A program made the position numbers and the translations under genes. From assembly GCA_964648365.1 (NCBI GenBank), contig CAZYLK010000026.1:1-44935 (forward strand): DNA of 44,935 bases, in the 5' to 3' direction. The notes below the pieces were generated by a model, which did no database searches, was not told where the DNA came from, and saw nothing but the letters and a program-made list of their open reading frames with translations. This stretch comes from SURF-32 sp964648365 (GTDB lineage: Bacteria > Planctomycetota > Phycisphaerae > UBA1845). This document shows positions 1 to 8,495 of the stretch, one piece after another; within the stretch, counting starts at the first letter, position 1, and each line of letters opens with the position of its first letter.

Positions 1-489
1 GGGCTTACGGACCGCCAGTCCGACCGGTGCGGAACCTACTCCGGCGGCATGAAGCGCCGGCTCAACATGGCGGTCGCCATCGTTCACGACCCGCCGCTGC
101 TGCTGTTCGATGAACCGACGGTCGGCGTCGATCCGCAGTCGCGCAACGCCATTTTCGACAACATCAAGGCGCTGCACGCCGACGGCCGGACCATCGTCTA
201 TACGACGCACTATATGGAAGAGGCGCAGCGCCTCTGCGACCGGGTCGCCATCGTCGATCACGGCCGGCTGCTGGCGCTGGATACGGTCGACAAACTGATC
301 GCCGCCCACGGCGGCGACACGGTCGTCACGGCCGAGACCGACGACGGATCGGTCCGCGTGCAGACGGACGATCCGCTGCGCGAGCTGAGCCGCCTGCAGC
401 AGGCCGGCGGGCTGCGGCAGTTCCACGTTCAGCGGCCGGACCTGGAACAGGTGTTCCTCAATCTGACCGGGAGGCAGTTGCGCGACTGA
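1..489 (+). CDS. ABC transporter ATP-binding protein, C-terminal part (5' end outside window)
   Basis: The frame is open from base 1, so only the last 162 residues of this ATPase are present. Visible in order are the ABC signature YSGGMKRR, Walker B with the catalytic Glu (LLLFDEPTVGVD), the D-loop and the switch His (YTTHYMEEA). The Walker A half lies upstream of the window. The order and the ABC-2 permease that follows fit an export- or resistance-type (CcmA/DrrA-like) ATPase that powers efflux at the inner membrane. Its stop codon TGA overlaps the permease ATG by one base, so the two are translationally coupled. The substrate cannot be read from the sequence. Confidence 0.95.
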   Translation, partial: GLTDRQSDRCGTYSGGMKRRLNMAVAIVHDPPLLLFDEPTVGVDPQSRNAIFDNIKALHADGRTIVYTTHYMEEAQRLCDRVAIVDHGRLLALDTVDKLIAAHGGDTVVTAETDDGSVRVQTDDPLRELSRLQQAGGLRQFHVQRPDLEQVFLNLTGRQLRD

Positions 490-1808
490 TGAACGAGATG
501 CTCGCCCTGGCTGGGAAGGATCTTAAGCTGCTCTTGCGCGACAAGGCCGGCTTTATCTTTGTATTCCTCTTCCCGCTGGTCTATGCCATCGGCTTCGGCC
601 TGATGTTCAAGGGGCCGGACGGTCCGCAGGCCATTGCCGTCGCCTACGTGGACCTGGACGACACGGAGGCATCGCGGGAATTGCTCGCTGCGCTGGGCGG
701 GTCCGGCGAGTTCCGGATGACGGAGGCGCCGGACCGCACGGCCGCGGAGAACCTGGTCCGGCTGGGCAAGCGGACGGCCTACGTGCTCATACCACCCGGC
801 TTCGGCGAGGCGCGGCGACGCATGTTCTTTTCCAGCGGGGCGATGCTTGAACTCGGCGTCGATCCGTCGCGCAAGGCGCAGGCGGGCATGCTGCAGGGCA
901 AGCTGCTGGAACACGTCTTCGCGGGCATGACGGATGCGTTTACGAACCCGGCCGCGATGCGCGAGGTCGTGCGTGAAGACATCGAAAAAGTCAAAGCTGA
1001 CGCGGAGCTGAGCGCGGCCCAGAAGCTCATCCTCACGACGTTCCTCTCCAGCCTGGACGGGTTCCTGGGCGCGGTTCCCAAGGCGGGTGAACTGGCCGAC
1101 GAACCGGACGATGGGAGCGGTGAAGACAGCGACGACGATGAAGGCTCGGGCTGGCAGCCGGTGTCGGTGGTCACGCGCGAGGTAACCGGCGCCGCGTCGG
1201 ACCGTGATCTGCCGTCATCGTTTGCAATCTCCTTCCCGCAATCCGTCAGTTGGGCGTTGATCGGCTGCGCGGCCGCGTTCGCCATCTCGATCGTTACGGA
1301 GCGGACGGAAGGCACGCTGGTCCGACTGCGGACGGCGCCGATCAGCCGCGGACAGGTGCTCGGCGGCAAGGCGCTGGCGTGCTTTTTCACCACGCTGGCG
1401 GCCAGTTCGGTGCTGCTGGGTGTGGCGCGAGCGGCCTTCGGCGTGTCGCCGCAGTCGTGGGGACTGCTGGCGGCGGCGGTGCTGAGCGCGTGCGCCTGCT
1501 TCGTGGGGATCATGATGCTGCTGTCGGTGATCGGCCGGAGCCAGGCGGCGGCCTCGGGCATCGGCTGGGCGGTGATGCTGGTCATGGCGATGCTCGGCGG
1601 GGGGATGATGCCGCTGGAGTTCATGCCGGGGTTCATGAAGACGCTGAGTCACGTCAGTCCGGTAAAATGGGCGATCCACTCCATCGAAGGGGCGATCTGG
1701 CGCGGATTCGGCCCCGCGGAGATGTTTCCCGCGTGTATGATCCTGTTGTCGGTGGGTCTGGTGACGTTCCTGATCGGCGCGAGGGTATTCCGCGACGACG
1801 CGGCGTGA
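489..1808 (+). CDS. ABC-2 type transporter permease
   Basis: A 439-residue inner-membrane permease with the ABC-2 layout: one transmembrane helix near residues 22-42, a large external domain of about 200 residues, then five or so hydrophobic helices from about residue 250 to the end. The segment with FPQSVSWALIG and TERTEGTLVRLRTAP is typical of this family. It pairs with the ATPase just upstream (1-base overlap). A very acidic, low-complexity stretch (about residues 205-222, rich in Asp, Glu and Gly) sits in the external domain just before the second helix and looks like a lineage-specific insertion. The substrate is unknown. Confidence 0.93.
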   Translation: MNEMLALAGKDLKLLLRDKAGFIFVFLFPLVYAIGFGLMFKGPDGPQAIAVAYVDLDDTEASRELLAALGGSGEFRMTEAPDRTAAENLVRLGKRTAYVLIPPGFGEARRRMFFSSGAMLELGVDPSRKAQAGMLQGKLLEHVFAGMTDAFTNPAAMREVVREDIEKVKADAELSAAQKLILTTFLSSLDGFLGAVPKAGELADEPDDGSGEDSDDDEGSGWQPVSVVTREVTGAASDRDLPSSFAISFPQSVSWALIGCAAAFAISIVTERTEGTLVRLRTAPISRGQVLGGKALACFFTTLAASSVLLGVARAAFGVSPQSWGLLAAAVLSACACFVGIMMLLSVIGRSQAAASGIGWAVMLVMAMLGGGMMPLEFMPGFMKTLSHVSPVKWAIHSIEGAIWRGFGPAEMFPACMILLSVGLVTFLIGARVFRDDAA

Positions 1809-1889
1809 GGACAACGGCGGCAACGGCCGAGGTCGCATGGCCCGACCGCAAAAAAGCCTTGTGCGGACGCCGTAATGCGGCCGTCGGGG

Positions 1890-1917
1890 TTGACGGGGCA
1901 CGTGGGGGCGGGATACT
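1890..1917 (+). promoter_or_regulatory. Candidate sigma-70-type promoter for the lipoprotein gene at 2020
   Basis: TTGACG (1890-1895), a 16-base spacer and GATACT (1912-1917) lie in the 211-base gap after the ABC permease. A transcript from here would carry a leader of about 95 bases before the next gene, including the 1974-2004 hairpin. The match is by eye only. Confidence 0.45.
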
Positions 1918-1973
1918 TCTTATGCGACTCGGGCGGTGAATCCGCGCCCGCCGCGTGGACATGGACCAGCCGG

Positions 1974-2004
1974 TCGGCGATCGCTCGCCGAGGCACCGTT
2001 TTTT
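1974..2004 (+). promoter_or_regulatory. Leader hairpin followed by a T6 run
   Basis: TCGGCGA (1974-1980) and TCGCCGA (1985-1991) form a 7-bp stem with a 4-base loop. Seven bases later comes TTTTTT (1999-2004), and the ribosome-binding site of the next gene follows directly. It could be a weak terminator or attenuator in the 5' leader, or the end of the ABC operon transcript. Confidence 0.35.
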
Positions 2005-2019
2005 CGAGAGGTTCCCTCC

Positions 2020-2856
2020 GTGATGGTCAACTGTTTTGACACCCGCCGGGCTCGATGGGTCCGGCCGGCGCTCGGCAGCCTCGTGCTGGCCTGGGCTGCA
2101 CTGATGTCGGGTTGTTCCGCGCTGAATCCGGCCTTCGTGGACCTGTTCGGCGGGCAGCCGACGACGGAAAACGCGCCGGGACACGTCATCCTGTCGTTCG
2201 TGAACAACGCCGAGGTGGATGAGAGGCTGATCAACTACCTGACGACCAGCGCCCCCGAGGGCGGCGGCGTCGAGTTGACGCCGGCGGAGTTGCGATCGCT
2301 GCGTCCTCGCATGAGGTTCCGCGTCCAGGTGGACTTCGTCGATGGCTCGTTCAACATTTTTGAATTCGTCACCGGCTCGCGGAAGTTGATCGACTCGGCC
2401 TACGAGCAGTTCGCCGAGCCGGACCTTAATGAAAACGACCTTGACAACATCGTGGTCTCCTGCGACGTCGCGCGGGTAGCGATCGTCGAGGACGTGGAGG
2501 TCTTCATCCCGGTGGCCATCGCGCAATACCGGCTGGTGGAACCGGAGAACGGCATTCCCTTCTACGTCCTGGAGGCGGAAGCTCATCCAGACTCGATCCA
2601 GTTCATCCCGCTGGACGTGGACGTGGTCGACGCCGACGGAAACGTCCTGCTCGCGCAGAACATCGGCATCCGTGACCGGGCGGTCCCGGTGGTCGGCCCG
2701 GCCTGCGGTGCGGTGATCGCCTTTGTCATCGACGGCAGTCTCTCGGTGCCGTTCTCGGCCGAACTTCCGACGGATGCGCCGGCGGTTCGGATCGACGACG
2801 TGCAGAGTATTGCCCGGATCGGCGGCCGGTACGAGGTCGCCGTGCAGATTCGTTAA
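2020..2856 (+). CDS. Hypothetical lipoprotein
   Basis: A protein of about 278 residues with no family I recognise. The GTG at 2020 (ATG next at 2023) is preferred over an upstream ATG at 1936 because GAGAGG lies 8-9 bases before it and because it gives a short signal peptide: basic N-terminus, hydrophobic LGSLVLAWAALMSG, then Cys as a probable lipidation site. The mature part is soluble, acidic and has no transmembrane segment. The next gene, of similar length and also with an export signal, follows after 67 bases, so the two are probably an operon of cell-envelope proteins. Function unknown. Confidence 0.8.
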   Translation: MMVNCFDTRRARWVRPALGSLVLAWAALMSGCSALNPAFVDLFGGQPTTENAPGHVILSFVNNAEVDERLINYLTTSAPEGGGVELTPAELRSLRPRMRFRVQVDFVDGSFNIFEFVTGSRKLIDSAYEQFAEPDLNENDLDNIVVSCDVARVAIVEDVEVFIPVAIAQYRLVEPENGIPFYVLEAEAHPDSIQFIPLDVDVVDADGNVLLAQNIGIRDRAVPVVGPACGAVIAFVIDGSLSVPFSAELPTDAPAVRIDDVQSIARIGGRYEVAVQIR

Positions 2857-2923
2857 GTATCTTCTGACTCGGCGCCGTTCCCGCCGCGGACGGGCGTATC
2901 GAGTCTTATTCGGGAGATTTCGC

Positions 2924-3622
2924 GTGCGAAAGTTGCTTCCACTGACCCTCGCCACCGCACTGTGCGCGGCGTTGCTCGCGCCGACCATCAGTTGCGACAA
3001 CGAGAATATCACCTTCTTCAACCCGTCCTTTCTGAACTACATCGAAGGCGGGCAGTTTCCTCTGACGCCGGGTCCGGACGCCTCGTTCGTGTTCGTCCGA
3101 ACGGTGAACAAGACGTCGAATCAGTCGGTCGCCTTCGTGGTGACCGCCGAGATCGAACGCGTCCAACGGGACGACAACGGCGACTTGCAGCGTGACGAAT
3201 CCGGCAACGTCGTCACGGAACTGGTTCTTGAGACGCACTGGCTGCGCACGTTCCCCGTCGGCAACGCGTCCGAAGCGGGGGTTCTGTACGCCTGTACCGG
3301 CGGTGAACAATCCGTCGAGCGGGTCGGACTGGGCGACAACCTGCTGCCTTCCGACCGAGGCGTGTTCGTCAACGCGACGGCCGGCGGCGGCGGACTGGGC
3401 ATTCAGGCCAACGTCAATCCGCTCAGCCGCTCAGCGGGGAACTTCGCCTGCGGCGACACGGTCGTTTTCGAGGTCATCGACGCCATCGGCGTTCCCGGCA
3501 ACGTAAAGGTCCGCACCTTCACACTGGACGCCAGCTCCCAGCCGGCGACCTTTGCCGGGCCGGATACCTTCGTGAACTACGAGCGGTTCCTGCAAAGCCA
3601 GGTTCGCGAAAACGAGCCCTGA
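2924..3622 (+). CDS. Hypothetical exported protein / possible lipoprotein
   Basis: A protein of 232 residues. The GTG at 2924 was chosen because CGGGAG lies 7 bases upstream and the product then starts with a signal peptide (VRKLLPLTLATALCAALLAP, then a Cys in TISC). The lipobox is imperfect, so the protein may be secreted instead of lipidated. The mature region has beta-rich, low-charge sequence and no motif I recognise. It follows the lipoprotein gene at 2020 in the same direction and is followed by a strong intrinsic terminator, which closes the transcription unit. Function unknown. Confidence 0.78.
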   Translation: MRKLLPLTLATALCAALLAPTISCDNENITFFNPSFLNYIEGGQFPLTPGPDASFVFVRTVNKTSNQSVAFVVTAEIERVQRDDNGDLQRDESGNVVTELVLETHWLRTFPVGNASEAGVLYACTGGEQSVERVGLGDNLLPSDRGVFVNATAGGGGLGIQANVNPLSRSAGNFACGDTVVFEVIDAIGVPGNVKVRTFTLDASSQPATFAGPDTFVNYERFLQSQVRENEP

Positions 3623-3668
3623 CCCGGTCGAACGCTTGCGTTCGTCGGAAGGGTGGACGATCATTGCG

Positions 3669-3699
3669 ACCGGGGCCGGGTTGGCCCCGGTTTTCTTTT
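3669..3699 (+). terminator. Strong intrinsic terminator
   Basis: A perfect 9-bp GC-rich stem, ACCGGGGCC (3669-3677) with GGCCCCGGT (3683-3691), loop GGGTT, is followed directly by a T-rich tract to 3699. It lies 46 bases after the stop of the gene ending at 3622. Confidence 0.88.
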
Positions 3700-3734
3700 A
3701 CATTGACCCGCGCGGGGAACCGGAGACTGGGCTG

Positions 3735-3935
3735 ATGGCTGCACGGAAGACGCGAAGAAACGCCCGCTCACTCGCCTTGGCCGCAATGCTCGGCGGCGGA
3801 ACGCTGCTGGGGAGCAAGTGCGACGTTCGGCTGCATGACGCCGTGTTCGACGCGGGGCGTCAAACCATCCTCTCGATCTTCGACCCCGCCCGCATCGCGG
3901 AGTGGTTCGAAACCAACGGCGAAGATCAGCCCTGA
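3735..3935 (+). CDS. Small hypothetical exported protein (66 residues)
   Basis: The frame opens earlier, but the ATG at 3735 gives a sensible product: a basic start (MAARKTRRNAR), a hydrophobic segment (SLALAAMLGGGTLLGS) and a Cys that could be a lipidation site although KC is not a good lipobox. The remaining 40 residues contain a short amphipathic stretch ending in WFETNGEDQP. It sits behind the 3669-3699 terminator, so it needs its own promoter or read-through. No family recognised; it could still be a chance frame. Confidence 0.55.
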   Translation: MAARKTRRNARSLALAAMLGGGTLLGSKCDVRLHDAVFDAGRQTILSIFDPARIAEWFETNGEDQP

Positions 3936-4052
3936 CCGCGCGTCGAAGACCCGTGCGGCATGGGCGATGTTCGCACGGCGATCCCGTGCGTCCCACCCGG
4001 AATCCCGACGGCGACATGCGCCTGCGGCGAGGCGCCGCGCTTCAACAGCCGG

Positions 4053-5243
4053 TCAACCATCCGCACGGCGGGCGCGCATGAGGGCGATGCTGGCCGTGAA
4101 GCCGTGGATGAAGTTGCGCCCGCCCACCGGGCCGAACTCCCCTGCACAGAAGAACCCGGCCGTGGGAATCGGGCCGACCACGTCGTGCAGCACGTTGATA
4201 TCGTGGTTGGGGTACGGCCACATCCGCGTGCCGCGGCCGTTGCACCCGAAGAGCAGCGCCGCCTCAAATCCCGCGGTCGAGGCGGCGCGAGCATGAGGCG
4301 CCAGCAGGTGGCGCAGATCTTCGTCGGCACACCGGGCGTCCCGTACGTGAAACTGCACCGTCGTCCCGACGCGGGCCGGGCCGGCGATGGCAATGGCGCC
4401 ACTGGAGCTGTCCGCGGCCATGATGTTGTGGATCAGGAAGTCGCCCCGCTGGAAAACGTCGCGGCGCTCGTCGATGGCGCGGCCGATGAGCAGCGCCTCG
4501 CGCGCGAGCTTTTCGTCACCGGCGTCGAGGTCTCTGAAGACCGCCTGGAACTGGGCCAGCGGCGGCTGGCCGCCGAGTTCGTGGATGATGTTGCGTTCGG
4601 CCTTGGTGATCACGAAGGGCTTGCCGATCGGGCGACAGCCCTGCGAGACGACGTCGACCACCTCGATGTTGCCGGACATCGCCACGCCGACCAGCCCCTC
4701 GTAGCAGATTTCGCAGTCCGCCACGAGCCGGTTCTGACCGGGCTGCTCGGCGGCGCTGGCCACGCCGCCGAACAGCGGCGCACCAGGAAACGTCGCGTTC
4801 AGACCCTGCACAAACCTCTGGATGTCCACGCTGTAGGGATCGCCGAACGCGACGAAGACGGGCGTATTCTCCGGCGAATCACCGACGATGGACTCCCACC
4901 CGGCGGCGCCGGCCAGGGACTCGAGCTGCGCCTGCGTCAGAGAGAACGGGCTGATCTGCACGCCGGGCAGCACCGCGGCCAGCGCCGACATCGAGGGTCC
5001 ACGCTCGATTTCGCGGTTCCCTCCGATGGTTCCCTGGGCCGTACATCCAACGATGACACCATCCGGATACACGGCCTGGAACGCGGCCAGCGCACCGTCG
5101 AGTTCGTCCTCGAAGTGCGGCGAGACGAAGAGGAAAATGAGGTCGGGCGCCGTCTCGCCCAGCTCGATCGCCAGCGAGTCGACCAGCGCCTTGCCGGCAT
5201 CCGCCGCGATCGGTCGGTCACTGATAGTGGAAGCGCATCTCAC
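4053..5243 (-). CDS. FIST domain sensory protein
   Basis: A protein of 397 residues with the FIST_N then FIST_C arrangement. The N-terminal part runs from about residue 1 to 210 (DLIFLFVSPHFED, then VIVGCTAQGTIGG); the C-terminal part includes GDFLIHNIMA, LLFGCNGRG and the closing PTAGFFCAGEFGPVGG with FIHGFT, all typical of the family. FIST domains are small-ligand sensors usually linked to signal transduction; here the protein stands alone with no output domain. The GTG at 5243 is used because FIST proteins begin close to this point; a GTG at 5270 in the same frame is the alternative, and neither has a good ribosome-binding site. It is divergent from purL, with an 8-bp palindrome between them. 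Confidence 0.9.
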   Translation of the reverse strand: MRCASTISDRPIAADAGKALVDSLAIELGETAPDLIFLFVSPHFEDELDGALAAFQAVYPDGVIVGCTAQGTIGGNREIERGPSMSALAAVLPGVQISPFSLTQAQLESLAGAAGWESIVGDSPENTPVFVAFGDPYSVDIQRFVQGLNATFPGAPLFGGVASAAEQPGQNRLVADCEICYEGLVGVAMSGNIEVVDVVSQGCRPIGKPFVITKAERNIIHELGGQPPLAQFQAVFRDLDAGDEKLAREALLIGRAIDERRDVFQRGDFLIHNIMAADSSSGAIAIAGPARVGTTVQFHVRDARCADEDLRHLLAPHARAASTAGFEAALLFGCNGRGTRMWPYPNHDINVLHDVVGPIPTAGFFCAGEFGPVGGRNFIHGFTASIALMRARRADG

Positions 5244-5274
5244 GGATTGGTCTCGGCCCTGGTGGCTCACTCGT

Positions 5275-5295
5275 GGTCCGAGCGCCTCTCGGACC
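5275..5295. promoter_or_regulatory. Perfect 8-bp inverted repeat between FIST and purL genes
   Basis: GGTCCGAG (5275-5282) and CTCGGACC (5288-5295) around a 5-base spacer. It lies just upstream of the FIST gene and about 145 bases upstream of purL. It could be an operator or a leader hairpin; no poly-T follows on either strand. Confidence 0.35.
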
Positions 5296-5439
5296 CTTCG
5301 ATTCTAGCACGCATGGCCGGATGCGTCCCGTGCCCGGGTCACGTCCGCATCGCTGGTCAGGTCGCCACAGCGACGGTATGGTGGCGGATGGAGTGGCGGC
5401 CGTTGCCGGCTGCTTTGACCAACCCGCCGGCGGTGCGAA

Positions 5440-8400
5440 ATGTCGAGTTATTGGACGATCGTGGTCAGCCCGGCTTCGCCGGCGCTGGATGGCGCCGGGC
5501 GGGATCTGCGCGTGGCGATCGAGCACCTCGGCATGGACGCCCCGGACGCCGTGGCAACCGCTAAGGTCTACCTTCTGGAAGGTGAACTGGATCGGGCGAC
5601 GGTCGCCACGGTGGCGGCCGAACTCCTGGCCGATCCCGTCGCCGAGCGGTTTGAGGTCGCGGAAGGACTGGACACCCGTGAACCGGCGGGCGCCAGCGTC
5701 GAAGTGCAACCGCTCCCGGGCGTGATGGATCCGGTCGCGCTGACGACGCAGAGCGCGGTGGCGCGAATGATCGAGGCGAGGGGCTGGGCGGGCCGCCGGG
5801 TCGACGGGGCGCGAACGGCACGACGCTACGTCTTCAACCCGGCGCCGGGTGCGCCGGCGTTGGACACGATCGCCCGCCGACTGCTTCACAATCCATGTAT
5901 CGAACGGGCGTATATCCGCTGTAACGGCCGCGACGACGCACTGCCGGCGGAGTTCCCGTCGCCGATTCGCAAGCCGTTCAAACTGCGACACGTCTCTCTG
6001 GCGGGCATGAGCGCGGAGCAGCTTGCGAAGTTCTCGCGCGAGAAGCACCTGTTCCTCTCCGCCGACGAGATGCTCGCGATTCAGGCAGAGTTCGAGCGGC
6101 TCGGCCGCGACCCGACGGACTTGGAACTCGAGACGCTGGCCCAGACCTGGTCGGAGCATTGCGTTCACAAGACGCTCAAGAGCGCCGTCACCTATCGTGG
6201 CGAGGATTTCGGCCGGAGCGGCAGCGTCGAAGTGCAGTTCTCCAATTTGTTCAAGGACACTATCGTCGCGGCCACCCGCAAGGTGAACAAGCCGTGGTGC
6301 CTGTCGGTGTTCCACGACAACGCAGGCGTGATTGCGTTCGACGACGAGTACGGCGTCGCGTTCAAGGTCGAGACGCACAATCACCCGTCGGCGATCGAAC
6401 CCTATGGCGGCGCGGCCACGGGCGTGGGCGGCTGCATCCGCGACATCATGGGCTGCGGGCTGGGCGCGAAGCCGATCGCCTCAACGGATGTGTTCTGCCT
6501 GGCGGAGCCGGACTACGACGACGCGAAGCTGCCCACCGGCGTGCTGCATCCGCGGCGGGTGCTGCGCGGCGTGGTCGGCGGCGTGCGCGACTACGGCAAC
6601 CGCATGGGCATTCCGACGGTTAACGGCGCGATCTACTTCGATTCGCGCTATCTGGCGAACCCGCTGGTGTTCTGCGGCTGCGTCGGCCTGATTCCGCGCA
6701 ACCGGATCGAAAAGAGGCCGAACGCGGGCGATCTGATCGTGGTGGCGGGCGGGCGCACGGGTCGCGACGGCATTCACGGCGCGACGTTCTCTTCCGCCGA
6801 GCTTGGCGAGAGTCACGCGGACGAGTTTTCACACGCGGTGCAGATCGGCAACGCCGTCGAGGAAAAGAAAGTGCTCGATGCGCTGCTGCTGGCTCGCGAT
6901 CATCCGTCCGGTTGCCTGTATTCGGCCGTGACGGATTGCGGCGCCGGCGGCTTGAGCAGCGCCGTCGGCGAGATGGGCGAGCACCTTGGCGCCGTGGTCG
7001 ATCTGGAGCAGGCGCCGCTGAAGTATGAGGGGCTGACCTACGACGAGATATGGATATCCGAAGCGCAGGAGCGGATGGTCTTTGCCGTGCCGCCCGATCG
7101 GCTCAACACGTTCCTGCGGCTGTTTGCGGATGAAGAGGTGGAAGCCACCGTCATCGGGCGGTTCAGCGACGATCGGGTGCTGCGGGTTCGGTATGAAGGC
7201 AAGACCGTCGGTGAACTGTCGATGGCGTTTCTGCATGACGGCTTGCCGATGCCGACGCGAACGGCGGCGTGGACGTCCCCTGCCCGCGCGGACGGACGCA
7301 GCGGCACGGCGACAGCCGCCGAGCGAGCCGCGGGCTTCAGCCCGCGCGGACGTGCGACTCGAACAGACGCTCCAACAAACTCAGACGCCTCCCCATCGGC
7401 GCCATCACTTCACGATGCCCTGCTCGACGCGCTCGGTTCGCTCAACGTCGCGTCGAAGGAATGGGTCATCCGCCAGTATGACCACGAGGTGCAGGGTCGC
7501 AGCGTCATCAAGCCGCTTGCGGGGCCCGGCGTCGGCCCGTCGGATGCGGCGGTGCTGCGGCCGCGGCTGGATTCGTCGCGCGGGATCGTGCTCGGCTGCG
7601 GGCTGTGTCCGCACCGCGCGGATGATGACCCGTACTGGATGGCAATCGCGGCCGTGGATGAAGCCCTGCGAAACGTCATCTGCGCCGGCGGCGATCCGGA
7701 CCACACCGCCATTCTCGACAACTTCTGCTGGCCTCGGTGCGATTCCGAAGCCGCGATGGGAACGCTGGTGCGCGCCTGCCGCGGCGCGGCCGATGCGGCC
7801 GTGGCGTACGGGCTGCCGTTCATTTCGGGAAAAGATTCGCTCAACAACGAGTTCAGCATGGACCCGGCCGAGGCGAAACGGCTGGGCCTGCCGTCCCGCA
7901 TCGCCATCCCGCCAACTTTGCTCATCAGCGCGATCAGCGTGATCGGCGACGTGTCGCGGTGTGTGTCGATGGATCTGAAGGCGGCCGGCAACGCCATCGT
8001 GCTGGCGTCGGCGCCGGTGGATGTGCATGGATTGAAGGCGGCGCATGGACTTCACACGAGTGTGGCGACGCTCGTGCGGTCCGGATGCGTGATGGCGGCG
8101 CATGATGTCAGTGACGGCGGCGTTGCCGTGGCATTGGCGGAGATGTGCATCGCAGGTGCGCTGGGAGTGGATGCGCGTCTGTACGAGGCGTTGTTTAGTC
8201 GCGGAACATCCGCGGCGGGCGTGGGGCAAAGACGTGGCTCTACGGGTGACGGCGTACGAGACGGCGACTCCGCGCGGGCTGAAGCCCGCGGCTCGCTGGC
8301 GTTTGCGGAGACCGCAACGACGTACCTGCTCGAAGTGTCGCACGAAACGGCAAGGGAAGTCGGCTGGCCTGTGATCGCCAGGGTCACGGACGAGCCGGTG

Positions 8401-8493
8401 ATGCGCTTGAGCATCGGCGACGATGAAGCCTCGTGGACAATCGACGAACTGGCGGCCGCGTGGCGGTCGCCGTTGGCGCAGGGGGGGGCGTAG
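5440..8493 (+). CDS. purL: Phosphoribosylformylglycinamidine synthase, PurS-PurL fusion with two repeat-derived insertions
   Basis: Synthase part of FGAM synthetase (step 4 of de novo purine synthesis), 1017 residues. About residues 1-165 form a PurS-like region (MSSYWTIVVSP; a second half around PGVMDPVALTTQSA), then the linker and the PurL core with TWSEHCVHKT, ETHNHPSAIEPYGGAATG, DCGAGGLSSA and, in the second half, SGKDSLNNEF and AAHDVSDGG. The glutaminase is a separate gene (purQ) two bases after the TAG stop. Two stretches look foreign: about residues 608-655, the linker between the two PurL halves, and about 926-955 near the C-terminus. Each contains an in-frame copy of a palindromic repeat found elsewhere in the window. 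The frame is otherwise intact, so I take the gene to be functional. Confidence 0.96.
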   Translation: MSSYWTIVVSPASPALDGAGRDLRVAIEHLGMDAPDAVATAKVYLLEGELDRATVATVAAELLADPVAERFEVAEGLDTREPAGASVEVQPLPGVMDPVALTTQSAVARMIEARGWAGRRVDGARTARRYVFNPAPGAPALDTIARRLLHNPCIERAYIRCNGRDDALPAEFPSPIRKPFKLRHVSLAGMSAEQLAKFSREKHLFLSADEMLAIQAEFERLGRDPTDLELETLAQTWSEHCVHKTLKSAVTYRGEDFGRSGSVEVQFSNLFKDTIVAATRKVNKPWCLSVFHDNAGVIAFDDEYGVAFKVETHNHPSAIEPYGGAATGVGGCIRDIMGCGLGAKPIASTDVFCLAEPDYDDAKLPTGVLHPRRVLRGVVGGVRDYGNRMGIPTVNGAIYFDSRYLANPLVFCGCVGLIPRNRIEKRPNAGDLIVVAGGRTGRDGIHGATFSSAELGESHADEFSHAVQIGNAVEEKKVLDALLLARDHPSGCLYSAVTDCGAGGLSSAVGEMGEHLGAVVDLEQAPLKYEGLTYDEIWISEAQERMVFAVPPDRLNTFLRLFADEEVEATVIGRFSDDRVLRVRYEGKTVGELSMAFLHDGLPMPTRTAAWTSPARADGRSGTATAAERAAGFSPRGRATRTDAPTNSDASPSAPSLHDALLDALGSLNVASKEWVIRQYDHEVQGRSVIKPLAGPGVGPSDAAVLRPRLDSSRGIVLGCGLCPHRADDDPYWMAIAAVDEALRNVICAGGDPDHTAILDNFCWPRCDSEAAMGTLVRACRGAADAAVAYGLPFISGKDSLNNEFSMDPAEAKRLGLPSRIAIPPTLLISAISVIGDVSRCVSMDLKAAGNAIVLASAPVDVHGLKAAHGLHTSVATLVRSGCVMAAHDVSDGGVAVALAEMCIAGALGVDARLYEALFSRGTSAAGVGQRRGSTGDGVRDGDSARAEARGSLAFAETATTYLLEVSHETAREVGWPVIARVTDEPVMRLSIGDDEASWTIDELAAAWRSPLAQGGA
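7323..7349 (+). repeat. Palindromic repeat, copy A, inside purL
   Basis: 27-bp unit with core CGCGGGC-TTCA-GCCCGCG (7329-7346) led by GCGAGC and ended by CGG. Read in the purL frame it gives AAGFSPRG. Identical over 27 bp to copies B and C. Confidence 0.9.
8270..8296 (-). repeat. Palindromic repeat, copy B, inside purL (inverted)
   Basis: Exact reverse complement of copy A over 27 bp, 920 bp further on. In the purL frame it gives SARAEARGS. Shares the base triplets GAGTC beyond the core with copy D. Confidence 0.9.
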
Positions 8494-8495
8494 AG

